From positions 1-23,257 of the forward strand of contig CALDWI010000041.1 of assembly GCA_937923795.1 (NCBI GenBank): DNA of 23,257 bases. Reading direction: 5' to 3'. The position numbers and the translations under genes were made by a program. How positions within the stretch are numbered: the first letter of the stretch is position 1; each line of letters starts with the position of its first letter. Under the pieces are notes generated by a model. It worked only from the letters and a program-made list of their open reading frames with translations. It was not told the origin of the DNA and searched no databases. Shown here in pieces: positions 7,033-14,443 of the stretch. The stretch is from an uncultured Collinsella sp. Its GTDB lineage: Bacteria; Actinomycetota; Coriobacteriia; Coriobacteriales; Coriobacteriaceae.

Positions 7033-7798
7033 AGGCGATGATAGGGGCGATGGCGCGGATGCAGGCGTCGGCTGCCGTGAAGGTGGTGCTGTCGTCGCTG
7101 ACGATAAAGATGATCTTTCCCTTGATGCCAAAGTCGCCGATTTCGCTAAAGAGCACGTAGGGCTCTTTGTCAAAGCCCGAGATGGGCGAGACGGCCGTTT
7201 TGGTTGCGCTCGTGAGCTCGTCTGCCAGCGCGTCAAGGGAAGCCCACTTAGACGTGTCCTTTACGGCAACGGGCACGGCCACGCGTCCAAAGGGCATCAA
7301 ATGCACGAGCGTGTTCTTGGAGATGTTGGAGTTGGGCACAATGATGGTCTGTCCACAGGCATCCTCAATCGTTGTATGGCGCCAAGTGATGTCTTGGACC
7401 ACGCCCGACACACCGCCGACCTCGATATTGTCGCCGGGCTTGATGATGCCCATAAAGGTCACCTGCATGCCGCCGATAAGGTTTGACAGCGTGTCCTGAA
7501 AGCCGAGCGAAATGGCGATGCCGCCGACGCCAAGAGCGGCAACGAGGGCGTTTGCGTTAATGCCAAAGCAGTTGTCGAGGATAAAGCTGCCGCCGATCAT
7601 CCAGATGACGGCGCGCGCGATGTTGATGAAGATACTCGATGCCGGAAGCGGGTTATCGTCTCGGTTAAGCAGATGGTTCAGGGTCTTGGATACGACCTTG
7701 GCGGCGACGGCGGTGCCTATCGCCAAGATGACGGCCCAGATGATGTTGTGGACCCACCGTTGCTCAAAGAAATGAAGAATCGGCTCAAACAATTCCAT
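7031..7798 (-). CDS. MscS-family small-conductance mechanosensitive channel
   Basis: The 255-residue product is a membrane channel expected to release solutes on osmotic downshock. Two membrane segments are visible at about 18-38 and 55-75. The Gly/Ala-rich pore helix follows at about 83-110 (ALGVGGIAISLGFQD, then LSNLIGG). The MscS beta domain comes next, with PGDNIEVGGVSGVVQDITWR (121-140) and TIIVPNSNIS (151-160). It is slightly shorter than E. coli MscS. The frame stays open far upstream, but the ATG at 7798 is chosen because AGGAGGT lies at 7808-7814 and the upstream translation is Arg-rich and unlike any MscS. A frameshifted small ORF lies just upstream and its stop codon overlaps the ribosome-binding site. 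Confidence 0.92.
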   Translation of the reverse strand: MELFEPILHFFEQRWVHNIIWAVILAIGTAVAAKVVSKTLNHLLNRDDNPLPASSIFINIARAVIWMIGGSFILDNCFGINANALVAALGVGGIAISLGFQDTLSNLIGGMQVTFMGIIKPGDNIEVGGVSGVVQDITWRHTTIEDACGQTIIVPNSNISKNTLVHLMPFGRVAVPVAVKDTSKWASLDALADELTSATKTAVSPISGFDKEPYVLFSEIGDFGIKGKIIFIVSDDSTTFTAADACIRAIAPIIA

Positions 7799-7812
7799 GT
7801 AGGGAAAACCTC

Positions 7813-7976
7813 CTAATGATCGTCCAACCATGATACCCACCAAGAAGCCCGTCCGATCACATCGGACGGGCCGATAACTTGAGATGGGGCGGTCGCGGTG
7901 GCGTAAGCTGGGGCGCCGGCGAGCACGCCGGTAAGGAGTGCGGCGGTCAAGCAAGACGGGGAAGAGGTCTTTTCAT
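7813..7976 (-). pseudogene. Small secreted-peptide ORF with an apparent one-base frameshift
   Basis: On the minus strand an ATG at 7976 with AAGGAAA upstream reads only nine residues before TGA (7947). Another frame, open from 7950 to the TAG at 7813, encodes LTAALLTGVLAGAPAYA, a textbook signal-peptide core with an AYA cleavage site. About 29 further residues follow, ending SWLDDH. Adding one A to the AAAA run after the ATG would join the two frames into a 54-residue protein beginning MKKTSSPSC. This may be a recent pseudogene, a sequencing error in the A-run, or a case of slippage. The stop codon overlaps the mscS ribosome-binding site, suggesting an operon. I do not recognise the mature peptide. 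Confidence 0.42.
7848..7870. other. 10-bp perfect hairpin inside the small ORF region
   Basis: CCCGTCCGAT (7848-7857) pairs with ATCGGACGGG (7861-7870) around a 3-base loop. It lies 50 bases upstream of the mscS start and within the C-terminal part of the small ORF. It could be an attenuator between the two; no strong T-run follows it on either strand. Confidence 0.45.
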
Positions 7977-8040
7977 GGCAGTTTCCTTAGTCCTTAGCCA
8001 GAATGTCTGGTTGAATATCGGATTATCGACATAATATGCG

Positions 8041-8080
8041 AAAACCGCCGCAAGGGCCTCTGTCCCTTTGCGGCGGTTTT
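8041..8080. terminator. Palindrome downstream of the ABC ATPase gene (second of two)
   Basis: AAAACCGCCGCAAGGG (8041-8056) pairs with CCCTTTGCGGCGGTTTT (8064-8080), with one unpaired base and a 7-base loop. T-runs flank it in both directions, so it could work as a bidirectional terminator. It shares the TGTCCCTTT loop/arm sequence with the neighbouring palindrome at 8096-8136. Confidence 0.65.
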
Positions 8081-8095
8081 GGCGTTTGCGCAGAT

Positions 8096-8136
8096 AAAAC
8101 CTACCAAAATAAACCTGTCCCTTTTTGGCAGGTTTT
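8096..8136. terminator. Palindrome overlapping the stop codon of the ABC ATPase gene
   Basis: AAAACCTACCAAAA (8096-8109) pairs with TTTTGGCAGGTTTT (8123-8136) with one mismatch; the 13-base loop contains CCTGTCC. The right arm overlaps the TAA stop of the ATPase gene (8135-8137). On the minus strand the stem ends in TTTT, so it is a likely terminator of the ABC operon. Confidence 0.65.
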
Positions 8137-8929
8137 AGCTTAGCAGCATGCGGTCGTTGGCGAGCTCGCCGCCCGAGACCTCCTCGAACTTCTGCAGCAG
8201 GTCGGCCACGGTGAGCGACTTCTTCTCGTCGCCGGCCACGTCGTAGATCACATGGCCCTCGTGCATCATGATCAGACGGTTGCCCAGACGGATGGCGTCG
8301 TTCATGTTGTGCGTGACCATGAGCGTGGTCAGGTGGTTCTCGTCGACGATCTCCTCGGTCAGGTTGAGCACCTTAGAGGCCGTCTTGGGGTCGAGGGCCG
8401 CAGTGTGCTCGTCGAGCAGCAGCAGGCGCGGCCTGGTGAGCGTGGCCATCAGCAGGGTGAGTGCCTGGCGCTGGCCACCCGAGAGCAGGCCGACCTTGGC
8501 GTTGAGACGCGTGTCCAGACCAAGGTCCAGGCGCTTGAGCAGCTCAACGTACTCATCTTTCTCGGCCTTGGTGACGCCCCACGAAAGGCCGCGACGCTGG
8601 CCGCGACGCTTGGCGAGGGCCAAGTTCTCGGCAATCTGCATGTCGGCTGCGGTGCCGCGCATGGGGTCCTGGAACACGCGGCCCAGGTACTTGGCGCGCT
8701 GCGACTCGCTCAGGCGCGAGATGTCGGTGCCGTCGAGCTCAATAACGCCCGAATCGAGCGGGTACACGCCGGCGATCATGTTGAGCAGCGTGGACTTGCC
8801 GGCGCCGTTGCCGCCGATCACGGTTACAAAGTCGCCGTCATTCAGGGTGAGGTCGACGCCGGTGAGCGCGCGCTTCTCGGTGACGGTGCCCTTGTTAAAG
8901 GTCTTCTTGACGTGCGAGAGCTTAAGCAT
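8135..8929 (-). CDS. ABC transporter ATP-binding protein (TrpXYZ-like importer)
   Basis: The 264-residue product powers import through the neighbouring permease. All ATPase motifs are present: Walker A GGNGAGKST (39-47), Q-loop FQDP with Q87, signature LSGGQ (149-153), Walker B LLLLDEH (169-175) and the H-loop histidine H207. The type matches the uncharacterised-substrate importers grouped with TrpXYZ. The frame opens further upstream, but the ATG at 8929 is favoured: AGGGGG lies 9 bases before it, while an ATG at 8938 has no spacing. The gene overlaps the end of the permease gene by 8 bases, so the two are coupled. It ends in tandem palindromic terminators. Confidence 0.9.
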   Translation of the reverse strand: MLKLSHVKKTFNKGTVTEKRALTGVDLTLNDGDFVTVIGGNGAGKSTLLNMIAGVYPLDSGVIELDGTDISRLSESQRAKYLGRVFQDPMRGTAADMQIAENLALAKRRGQRRGLSWGVTKAEKDEYVELLKRLDLGLDTRLNAKVGLLSGGQRQALTLLMATLTRPRLLLLDEHTAALDPKTASKVLNLTEEIVDENHLTTLMVTHNMNDAIRLGNRLIMMHEGHVIYDVAGDEKKSLTVADLLQKFEEVSGGELANDRMLLS

Positions 8930-9845
8930 CTGCCTCATCCCCCTTCGTGTAGGAGCTGCGGAGCTTATAGCGCTCCCAAACCACGGGTACGCACAGGGCC
9001 ACAGCGACAATTACGGCGGAAAGCAGCTTCATGTCGTTGGCGTCCATGCCCAACTGCAGCACGATGGCGCGGATAAGGAAGTACACCACGGAGCCAAAGA
9101 CGGCGGAGGCAAGACGGACGCTAAACTGCGTGAGGCCGCCGGGCAGCAGACGGCCGAGCACCTCACCGATAACAATGGCGGCAAGACCGATAACGATGGC
9201 ACCGGTGCCCATACCAATGTCGGCATACTTTTGGCTCTGGCAGATGAGCGCGCCCGAAAGGCCGATGAGGGCGTTGGAGAGCACGAGGGCGATCATCTTG
9301 GTGGAGTTGGTGTTGACGCCCAGGGCGCGGATCATGTACTCGTTGTTGCCGGTGGCGCGCAGCGCCGAGCCAATCTCGGTGCCAAAGAACCAATACAGGA
9401 TGGCAACGATAGCCACGGCGAGCAGGATGCCCAAGATGATGGCAACGGTGGACTGCGGCAGGCCGGTCATATTGCTGACGGCCGAAAACACGGTGCCCTT
9501 GGCAAGAATGGGCGTATTGGACTTGCCCATGATGCGCAGGTTGATGGACCACAGGCTGATCTGGGTGAGGATTCCGGCGAGGATCGCGGGAATCTCGAAG
9601 ACGGTGGTCAAAATGCCCGTGACGGCACCCGCGATGGCGCCGGCGCACATACCGGCCAGCACGGCGAGCAGCGGGTCGACGTTGTTATTGACGATGAGCA
9701 CAGCGCAGACGCAGCCGCCGAGGGCAAAGCTGCCGTCGCAGGTCATATCGGGAATGTCGAGCAGGCGGAACGTGATAAACACGCCAAGCACCATAATGCC
9801 CCAGAGGACGCCCTGCGAAACGGCGCCCTGCAATGCAATGAGCAT
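8922..9845 (-). CDS. ABC transporter permease (TrpXYZ-like importer)
   Basis: The 307-residue product is an integral membrane protein with about eight to nine hydrophobic helices spread over its whole length. It has the family features ITFRLLDIPDMTCDGSFALG near residues 24-43 and an RALGVNT segment in the second half, as in the permeases paired with TrpX-type binding proteins. AGGAGGT (minus strand, 9853-9859) precedes the ATG. It lies between the binding-protein and ATPase genes, and a hairpin in the gap upstream probably sets its level below that of the binding protein. Confidence 0.9.
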   Translation of the reverse strand: MLIALQGAVSQGVLWGIMVLGVFITFRLLDIPDMTCDGSFALGGCVCAVLIVNNNVDPLLAVLAGMCAGAIAGAVTGILTTVFEIPAILAGILTQISLWSINLRIMGKSNTPILAKGTVFSAVSNMTGLPQSTVAIILGILLAVAIVAILYWFFGTEIGSALRATGNNEYMIRALGVNTNSTKMIALVLSNALIGLSGALICQSQKYADIGMGTGAIVIGLAAIVIGEVLGRLLPGGLTQFSVRLASAVFGSVVYFLIRAIVLQLGMDANDMKLLSAVIVAVALCVPVVWERYKLRSSYTKGDEADA

Positions 9846-9949
9846 GCTTCATACCTCCTAGGATAGGGTGGACACGTGAGTCACCATGATAGCGGTAACA
9901 ATGCATAAAAGAGCTGCGGCCGGATGTTTTGACTCATCCGAAACAAGCA

Positions 9950-9978
9950 GGGCGAACGCCGGTCTTTGGCGTTCGCCC
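9950..9978 (-). terminator. Hairpin between binding-protein and permease genes
   Basis: GGGCGAACGCC (9950-9960) pairs perfectly with GGCGTTCGCCC (9968-9978) around a 7-base loop. On the minus strand it is followed by TGCTTGTTT. A partial terminator or mRNA-stabilising hairpin here would favour binding-protein expression over permease, a common arrangement in ABC importers. Confidence 0.65.
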
Positions 9979-10048
9979 CTGTGGCTCAGATATTGAATAA
10001 CGCGGCTAAAGCGCGAGCACGGGCTCTAGACGCATGCCGCGTATGGCA

Positions 10049-11029
10049 TTACGCGTCCAGGGCGGAAAGGTCGATGCCCAGGGCCTCGGCCATTTCGTCG
10101 TTCTTGACGACGACCAGGTCCTTGCTCGAGAGGTGCTTGATCGGCATATCCTCGGGCTTGGCCTCGCCCTTCAGGATCTTAACGGCCATCTCGCCCGCGG
10201 CGTAGCCCAGGTCCTCATAGTTGATGGAGAGGGTAAACAGGCCGCCGGCCATGCACATACCCTCCTCGCCAGTCACGAAGGGAAGCTTGTTTTCCTTGCA
10301 GATCTGGCCGACCTGCGAGGCACCCGCGGCGATGGTGTTGTCGGTGGGGGAGTACAGCGCGTCGACCTTGCCCACGGCAGACTCGACGACGGACTGAATC
10401 TCGTTGGAGCTCGAGACGGTGAAGTCAGTGTACTCGAGGCCCAGCTTGTCGAGCTCCTTCTTGGCGGCCTTGATCTGGACGTCGGAGTTGGACTCGGCGG
10501 TGCAGTAGAGCAGGCCGACCTTTTTAACGTCGGGCAGGACCTTCTGCATCATCTCGAGCTGCTCGGCGACCGGGGTGAGGTCGGAAGCGCCCGTGACGTT
10601 GGTGCCCGGCTTGTCGTTGTCCTGGACCAGGCCGGAGGCGGCGTAGTCGGTGATGGCACAGCCCACGATGGGGATATCGGCCGTGGCGCCGGCGGCAGCC
10701 TGCGCGGCGGGCGTGGCGATGGCATAAATCAGGTTGACGTTGTCGCCCACAAACTTGTCAGCAATGGACTTACACGTGGACTGGTCGTTCTGGGCGTTCT
10801 TCTGGTCGATCTTGACCTTAAGGCCGCTCTCCTTGATGGCCTTGACAAAGCCGTCGTTGGCGGCATCGAGTGCGGAGTGCTCGGTGAGCTGCAGAACGCC
10901 GATGGTGTAGTCGGAACCGGCGGCAGCAGAGCCGGAACCAGAGTTGCCGCCGCATCCGGCGAGCGGGGCGAGCGCGAGCAGGCCGGCGGAGACCAGAAGG
11001 CTCCTGCGACTGATGGTGATGTCCTTCAT
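10049..11029 (-). CDS. ABC transporter substrate-binding lipoprotein (TrpX/COG2984-like)
   Basis: The 326-residue product captures the solute outside the membrane. The signal sequence has SRRSLL at residues 7-12, resembling a twin-arginine motif, then a hydrophobic core and the lipobox LAGC with C26 as lipid anchor. A Gly/Ser linker follows. The mature domain starts YTIGVLQLTEHSALD and contains SDLTPVAEQLEMMQKVLP and YSPTDNTIAAG, which match the TrpX-like periplasmic-binding family. Known members bind tryptophan or tyrosine, but the ligand here is not proven. The ATG at 11029 is chosen because a G-rich site precedes it and MKDITISRRSLL is a proper signal start. Confidence 0.9.
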   Translation of the reverse strand: MKDITISRRSLLVSAGLLALAPLAGCGGNSGSGSAAAGSDYTIGVLQLTEHSALDAANDGFVKAIKESGLKVKIDQKNAQNDQSTCKSIADKFVGDNVNLIYAIATPAAQAAAGATADIPIVGCAITDYAASGLVQDNDKPGTNVTGASDLTPVAEQLEMMQKVLPDVKKVGLLYCTAESNSDVQIKAAKKELDKLGLEYTDFTVSSSNEIQSVVESAVGKVDALYSPTDNTIAAGASQVGQICKENKLPFVTGEEGMCMAGGLFTLSINYEDLGYAAGEMAVKILKGEAKPEDMPIKHLSSKDLVVVKNDEMAEALGIDLSALDA

Positions 11030-11064
11030 ATCATTACCCCCCGTATAAAAATGGCTGGAAACAC

Positions 11065-11083
11065 TGCACTGGGACAAAGTGCA
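11065..11083. promoter_or_regulatory. Inverted repeat in the 5' region of the ABC binding-protein gene
   Basis: TGCACT (11065-11070) and AGTGCA (11078-11083) flank a 7-base centre; with a one-base bulge the pairing extends outward to CAC/GTG. It lies 36-54 bases upstream of the start codon, either in the 5' UTR as a hairpin or as an operator. Confidence 0.35.
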
Positions 11084-11189
11084 AGTGGAACTATAGTAGC
11101 GCTGATGTCCATTTTTACAACAGCCTGGCGGGTTTTTTAATACAGAATCGGATGGGCGGTACGGGTAGTCGAATGGGCGGCGGAGGGTC

Positions 11190-11978
11190 TTATGCGACGG
11201 AGGAGGCGTCGTCCTCCTCGTCGAGGGCGGCGAAGAGCTTCTTGCCGTCGAGGAGACGTGTGGTGACGTTTCTCATGCGGCCAATCTCTACGGTGCGCAG
11301 CGTGTCATCGGCACCTCGGGCGTCATAGACCGTTCCCAGCAGATACGAGATGCCATCGCGCTGCCTGATGGCAAAGGGATGGAGTGTCATCCGTGCTGCT
11401 TCGGTTTCGCCACGCGTCGTGACGCTCGAAATATCAAAACTCACCGTGGTTCCGTGGTCGATGGCCTGCTCGACGAGCTCGCACGTGTCGATGCGCTTGA
11501 CGGGCGTGCGCGTGGCCTTGGTGGATTTGCCACCGGCGCTTGGAGCGGGCTCGGGCGCATCGAGGTAGCCGCGAACGTCGGCACTCGCCATGGCGACCAA
11601 GTGCTGCGCCATGCTTTTTCGAATGGCGATGGGCGTAGAGCGGTTGCGCATGACCATGCCGTGGAGCCGGATGATCTCTTCGTCGGTGAGCGGACGGGTC
11701 AAGAGCCGATACCCCACGCCGCGCTTGTACTCAATTTCGTATCCGGCATGGCGAAGTGCGGAGATGGCGGTGTAGATGCTGCGCCGCGCCGCCGAGATGG
11801 GCATGCGGGCGGGGTCGTCGGGATGGGCGAGGCGCTGGATCAACTCATCGGAAAGCATGGCCTTGTCCTCGCCGGTGTTCTCGCTTAATAGCTGCAAGAT
11901 GCGAACGGCGCGATAGGCTGCCATCGAGGCGGCGCCTCTCGTTGTGGTGTCGTAGGTTTCAACAGCGGCTTCGGTCAT
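11190..11978 (-). CDS. HTH/WYL-domain transcriptional regulator
   Basis: The 262-residue product has an N-terminal winged helix-turn-helix at about residues 18-92, including SIYTAISALRHAGYEIEY. A linker of low complexity (PAPSAGGKSTKATRTP) is followed by a WYL-type ligand domain with RDGISYLLGTVYDARG and TVEIGRM. The usual W-Y-L is S-Y-L here. A GTG at 11987 is in frame, but the AAAGGA site is 10 bases before the ATG at 11978 and touches the GTG, so the ATG is chosen. The gene lies between the ABC operon and asnS, all on the minus strand. Copies of GCTGTTGWAAAA occur upstream and downstream of it. Confidence 0.85.
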   Translation of the reverse strand: MTEAAVETYDTTTRGAASMAAYRAVRILQLLSENTGEDKAMLSDELIQRLAHPDDPARMPISAARRSIYTAISALRHAGYEIEYKRGVGYRLLTRPLTDEEIIRLHGMVMRNRSTPIAIRKSMAQHLVAMASADVRGYLDAPEPAPSAGGKSTKATRTPVKRIDTCELVEQAIDHGTTVSFDISSVTTRGETEAARMTLHPFAIRQRDGISYLLGTVYDARGADDTLRTVEIGRMRNVTTRLLDGKKLFAALDEEDDASSVA

Positions 11979-12095
11979 GGTGCCCACGTCCTTTCCGTTT
12001 TGGGTGGCGACGGTATGGAGCCTAGGACGTGGGGCTTTCCCAGGGGCGCAGGACGCTCTGGGCGGTCGGTAGTCGTCGGCAAACGGCGGTTCGAG

Positions 12096-12158
12096 TTTTC
12101 AACAGCCCTGCCCAACTGACCAAAAACTTGCCAAAAGCTTGACGGATGCTGTTGAAAA
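12096..12158. promoter_or_regulatory. 11-bp perfect inverted repeat upstream of the WYL regulator gene
   Basis: TTTTCAACAGC (12096-12106) and GCTGTTGAAAA (12148-12158) are exact inverted copies separated by 41 bases. A third copy of the half-site lies at 11112-11124 upstream of the ABC operon. The pair lies 118-180 bases upstream of the WYL start codon. It could be an autoregulatory operator; the right copy also merges with the T-run of the asnS terminator. Confidence 0.45.
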
Positions 12159-12190
12159 AAGCGTCTCTCGACCGATGTCGAGAGACGCTT
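12155..12190 (-). terminator. Intrinsic terminator of asnS
   Basis: A 14-bp perfect stem (12159-12172 with 12177-12190) with a 4-base loop is followed by a run of six T on the minus strand. It lies about 46 bases beyond the asnS stop codon. Confidence 0.93.
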
Positions 12191-12236
12191 GTGCGATGAG
12201 CGTTGGCGTGTGGCGACGCGAGCTAACGTCCGACGA

Positions 12237-13640
12237 TTAGAAGTCGGCGTTGCCCACGGTGCGCGGGTGCGGCAGGACGTCGCGGATGTTGCCCACGCCG
12301 GTCAGATACATGACCAAGCGCTCGAAGCCCAGACCGTAGCCGGCGTGCTTGCAGGAACCGTAGCGGCGCAGGTCAAGGTAGTACTTGTACTGCTCGGGAT
12401 TCATGCCCAGGTCCTTGATGCGGGCCTCGAGCAGATCCAGGCGCTCCTCGCGCTGGGAGCCGCCGATAATCTCGCCGATACCGGGAACCAGGCAGTCGGC
12501 GGCGGCGACGGTCTTGCCGTCCTCGTTCATGCGCATGTAGAACGCCTTGATCTCGGCCGGGTAGTCGGTTACGAAGGTCGGGCGCTTAAAGTGCTCCTCG
12601 GTCAGGAAACGCTCGTGCTCGGTCTGCAGGTCGATGCCCCAGCTCACGGGATAGTCAAACTTGTGGCCGGCGGCGACGGCCTGCTCCAGGATTTCGACGG
12701 CCTCGGTATAGGTGACGCGGGCAAAGTCGGAGTTGGCGACGTGGTCCAGGCGCTCGATCAGGCCCTTGTCCACAAACTTGTTGAGCATGTTGAGCTCGTC
12801 GGGACAGGTGGCCATAACGTCCTTAAGGACGTACTTGAGCATGGCCTCGGCGTTATCCATGTAGTCGTTGAGGTCGGCAAATGCCATCTCGGGCTCGATC
12901 ATCCAAAACTCGGCGGCGTGGCGCGTGGTGTTGGAGTTTTCGGCGCGGAAGGTGGGGCCAAAGGTGTACACGTCGCCAAAGGCCATGGCAAAGTTCTCGG
13001 CATTGAGCTGGCCGGACACGGTGAGGCTCGCGTGCTTGCCAAAGAAGTCCTGGCTCCAGTCGACCTCGCCGGACTCGGTGAGAGGCGGATTTTTGGGATC
13101 GAGCGTGGTCACGCGGAACATCTCGCCGGCGCCCTCGCAGTCACTCGTGGTGATGATGGGGGTGTTGACGTAGACAAAGCCCTGCTCCTGGAAGAAGCGG
13201 TGGATGGCGGCAGCCGCGACAGAGCGGATGCGGAACACGGCGCGGAACAGGTTAGTACGCGGGCGCAGGTGCTGCTGGGTACGCAGGAACTCGACGGTTG
13301 CGCGCTTCTTCTGCAGCGGGTAGTCCGGGGCGCTCGTGCCCTCGACCTCGATGGAAGTGGCAGAAAGCTCGAAAGGCTGGGGCGCATCGGGGGTCAGTTT
13401 GACGGTGCCGGTGCAGATGAGGGCGGCCGAGACGTTTTGATGAGCGATCTCGTCGTAGTTGTCGAGTGCCTCGCGGTTCATGACGACCTGCAAGTCGCGG
13501 AAGCAGCTGCCGTCGTTGAGCGTAACAAAGCCAAAGTTTTTCATGTCGCGGACGGACTTGACCCAGCCGGCGACGGTGACGGTCTGGCCGCCGAGCGACT
13601 CGGCATCGGCATAGAGCTGCGCGATTTTGGTGCGGTTCAC
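12237..13640 (-). CDS. asnS: Asparagine-tRNA ligase
   Basis: This class IIb synthetase charges tRNA-Asn with asparagine. The product is 467 residues, close to the usual 460-465. The N-terminal OB-fold (about 1-110) contains VTVAGWVKSVRDMKNFGFV. The catalytic core contains motif 2 (GPTFRAENSNTTRH) and motif 3 (GYGLGFERLVMYLTG). EPEMAF and the LPHPRT ending are also typical of AsnRS. The GTG at 13640 is chosen because GGGAGGA lies just before it and NRTKIAQLY is a natural beginning. ATGs at 13670 and 13652 would add 12 or 4 residues but have no good ribosome-binding site. A strong terminator follows. Confidence 0.95.
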   Translation of the reverse strand: MNRTKIAQLYADAESLGGQTVTVAGWVKSVRDMKNFGFVTLNDGSCFRDLQVVMNREALDNYDEIAHQNVSAALICTGTVKLTPDAPQPFELSATSIEVEGTSAPDYPLQKKRATVEFLRTQQHLRPRTNLFRAVFRIRSVAAAAIHRFFQEQGFVYVNTPIITTSDCEGAGEMFRVTTLDPKNPPLTESGEVDWSQDFFGKHASLTVSGQLNAENFAMAFGDVYTFGPTFRAENSNTTRHAAEFWMIEPEMAFADLNDYMDNAEAMLKYVLKDVMATCPDELNMLNKFVDKGLIERLDHVANSDFARVTYTEAVEILEQAVAAGHKFDYPVSWGIDLQTEHERFLTEEHFKRPTFVTDYPAEIKAFYMRMNEDGKTVAAADCLVPGIGEIIGGSQREERLDLLEARIKDLGMNPEQYKYYLDLRRYGSCKHAGYGLGFERLVMYLTGVGNIRDVLPHPRTVGNADF

Positions 13641-13686
13641 GTATCCTCCCATAACGGTTGAATGATAGTTATCCATACAGTTCAAT

Positions 13687-13692
13687 ATTCTA
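13687..13692 (-). promoter_or_regulatory. Candidate -10 box of asnS
   Basis: TAGAAT on the minus strand (5 of 6 matches to TATAAT) lies 46 bases upstream of the asnS GTG. No convincing -35 box is found at the proper distance. Confidence 0.3.
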
Positions 13693-13750
13693 GCAGCTCG
13701 GTTCATTTGGGCTATACAGATAAGGCATTGGCGGGATGGTTTTTCAAACG

Positions 13751-13784
13751 AAAAGCGCCCGCGGCCAAATGGTCGCGGGCGCTT
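13751..13784 (-). terminator. Intrinsic terminator of the PTS IIA gene
   Basis: AAGCGCCCGCGGCCA (13753-13767) pairs with TGGTCGCGGGCGCTT (13770-13784) with one G:T pair. On the minus strand the stem is followed by TTTT. It lies about 38 bases beyond the IIA stop. Confidence 0.88.
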
Positions 13785-13821
13785 GGCGTGTTGCCTTTTG
13801 GCTGTGTGGCGCGGGGCCTGG

Positions 13822-14385
13822 CTACTTGGTCTTGGCTACCAGCAGCGGGTCGCCAAGCTTGACGAGCGGGTTGCCGCCGATAAGCGTTCCGGACTCGCCG
13901 ACATGGTCGATGCTCTTAAGACGATCGAGCTCGGAGACGATGACGGTCACGATATCCTCGTGGCCGGCGGCCTTGATGGCCTCGCGGTCGAAGCTGATGA
14001 GCGGCTGGCCTGCCTTGACCACATCGCCCATCTCGACAAAGCGGGCAAAACCCTTGCCGTTCATTTCCACGGTGCCCAGGCCAACATGGATGAACACGCG
14101 AAGACCGTCCTCGGTGATCATGCCAATGGAGTGGTTGGTGACGGTGGTGGCGCCGATGCGGCCGTTGGCGGGCGCATAGATGGTGCCGGTAATGGGCTCG
14201 ATGCCATAGCCCTGGCCAAGCATGCCCGAGGCGATCGTCTCGTCGGGGACCTCGTTCAGGTTGACGAGCACGCCGTTGACGGGGGCATAGATGACGCCTT
14301 CGCGGGTGGCGAAGCTTGCTGCGGGCGGAACGGACGCCTCGCCCGTCGAGGTGAAGGTGGACTTAAGCGAATCGAGCAGACCCAT
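13822..14385 (-). CDS. Glucose-type PTS IIA domain protein (free-standing)
   Basis: The 187-residue product carries a single EIIA-Glc (Crr-like) domain. Such domains accept phosphate from HPr and pass it to a IIB domain, and some have regulatory roles. The partly conserved histidine is in TNHSIGM (H85), and the phosphorylated histidine is in VFIHVGLGTVEMNGKGF (H100). GLLDSLKSTF at the N terminus resembles the amphipathic start of Crr. The frame opens earlier, but GGAGG just before the ATG at 14385 fixes the start. No IIB/IIC gene is nearby, so it probably serves a permease encoded elsewhere. A LacI-type palindrome lies upstream. Confidence 0.9.
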   Translation of the reverse strand: MGLLDSLKSTFTSTGEASVPPAASFATREGVIYAPVNGVLVNLNEVPDETIASGMLGQGYGIEPITGTIYAPANGRIGATTVTNHSIGMITEDGLRVFIHVGLGTVEMNGKGFARFVEMGDVVKAGQPLISFDREAIKAAGHEDIVTVIVSELDRLKSIDHVGESGTLIGGNPLVKLGDPLLVAKTK

Positions 14386-14431
14386 AGTTGCCTCCAACTT
14401 AAATAGGCGCATATCGCGCGTTTGGTTTGCC

Positions 14432-14443
14432 GGAAACGTTTCA
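14432..14443. promoter_or_regulatory. LacI/CcpA-type operator upstream of PTS IIA
   Basis: The sequence contains the perfect palindrome GAAACGTTTC (14433-14442), which reads TGAAACGTTTCC on the minus strand. It lies 47-58 bases upstream of the IIA start codon. LacI-family regulators, including CcpA, bind sites of this form with a central CG. The divergent hydrolase gene begins 187 bases to the right and could share it. Confidence 0.55.

Noticed and set aside
7799..7954. N-terminal extension of mscS reading LDRRTPYRRARRRP
   Set aside because: It is Arg-rich, lacks a start with a ribosome-binding site and is unlike MscS proteins. AGGAGGT before 7798 gives a better start, and another frame there encodes a signal-like sequence.
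8268..9866. 532-codon plus-strand open frame across the ABC ATPase and permease genes
   Set aside because: It is the complement of two clear ABC genes, has no ribosome-binding site and no recognisable domain.
11113..11140. Plus-strand terminator at the T-run TTTTTT near 11132
   Set aside because: No convincing stem precedes the T-run, and no plus-strand gene ends here.
12189..13661. 490-codon plus-strand open frame opposite asnS
   Set aside because: The asnS protein on the other strand has all synthetase motifs; this frame is G/V/L/A-rich and without domains.
13641..13706. Longer asnS start codons
   Set aside because: No ribosome-binding site precedes the upstream ATGs, and the extra residues are not seen in typical AsnRS proteins.
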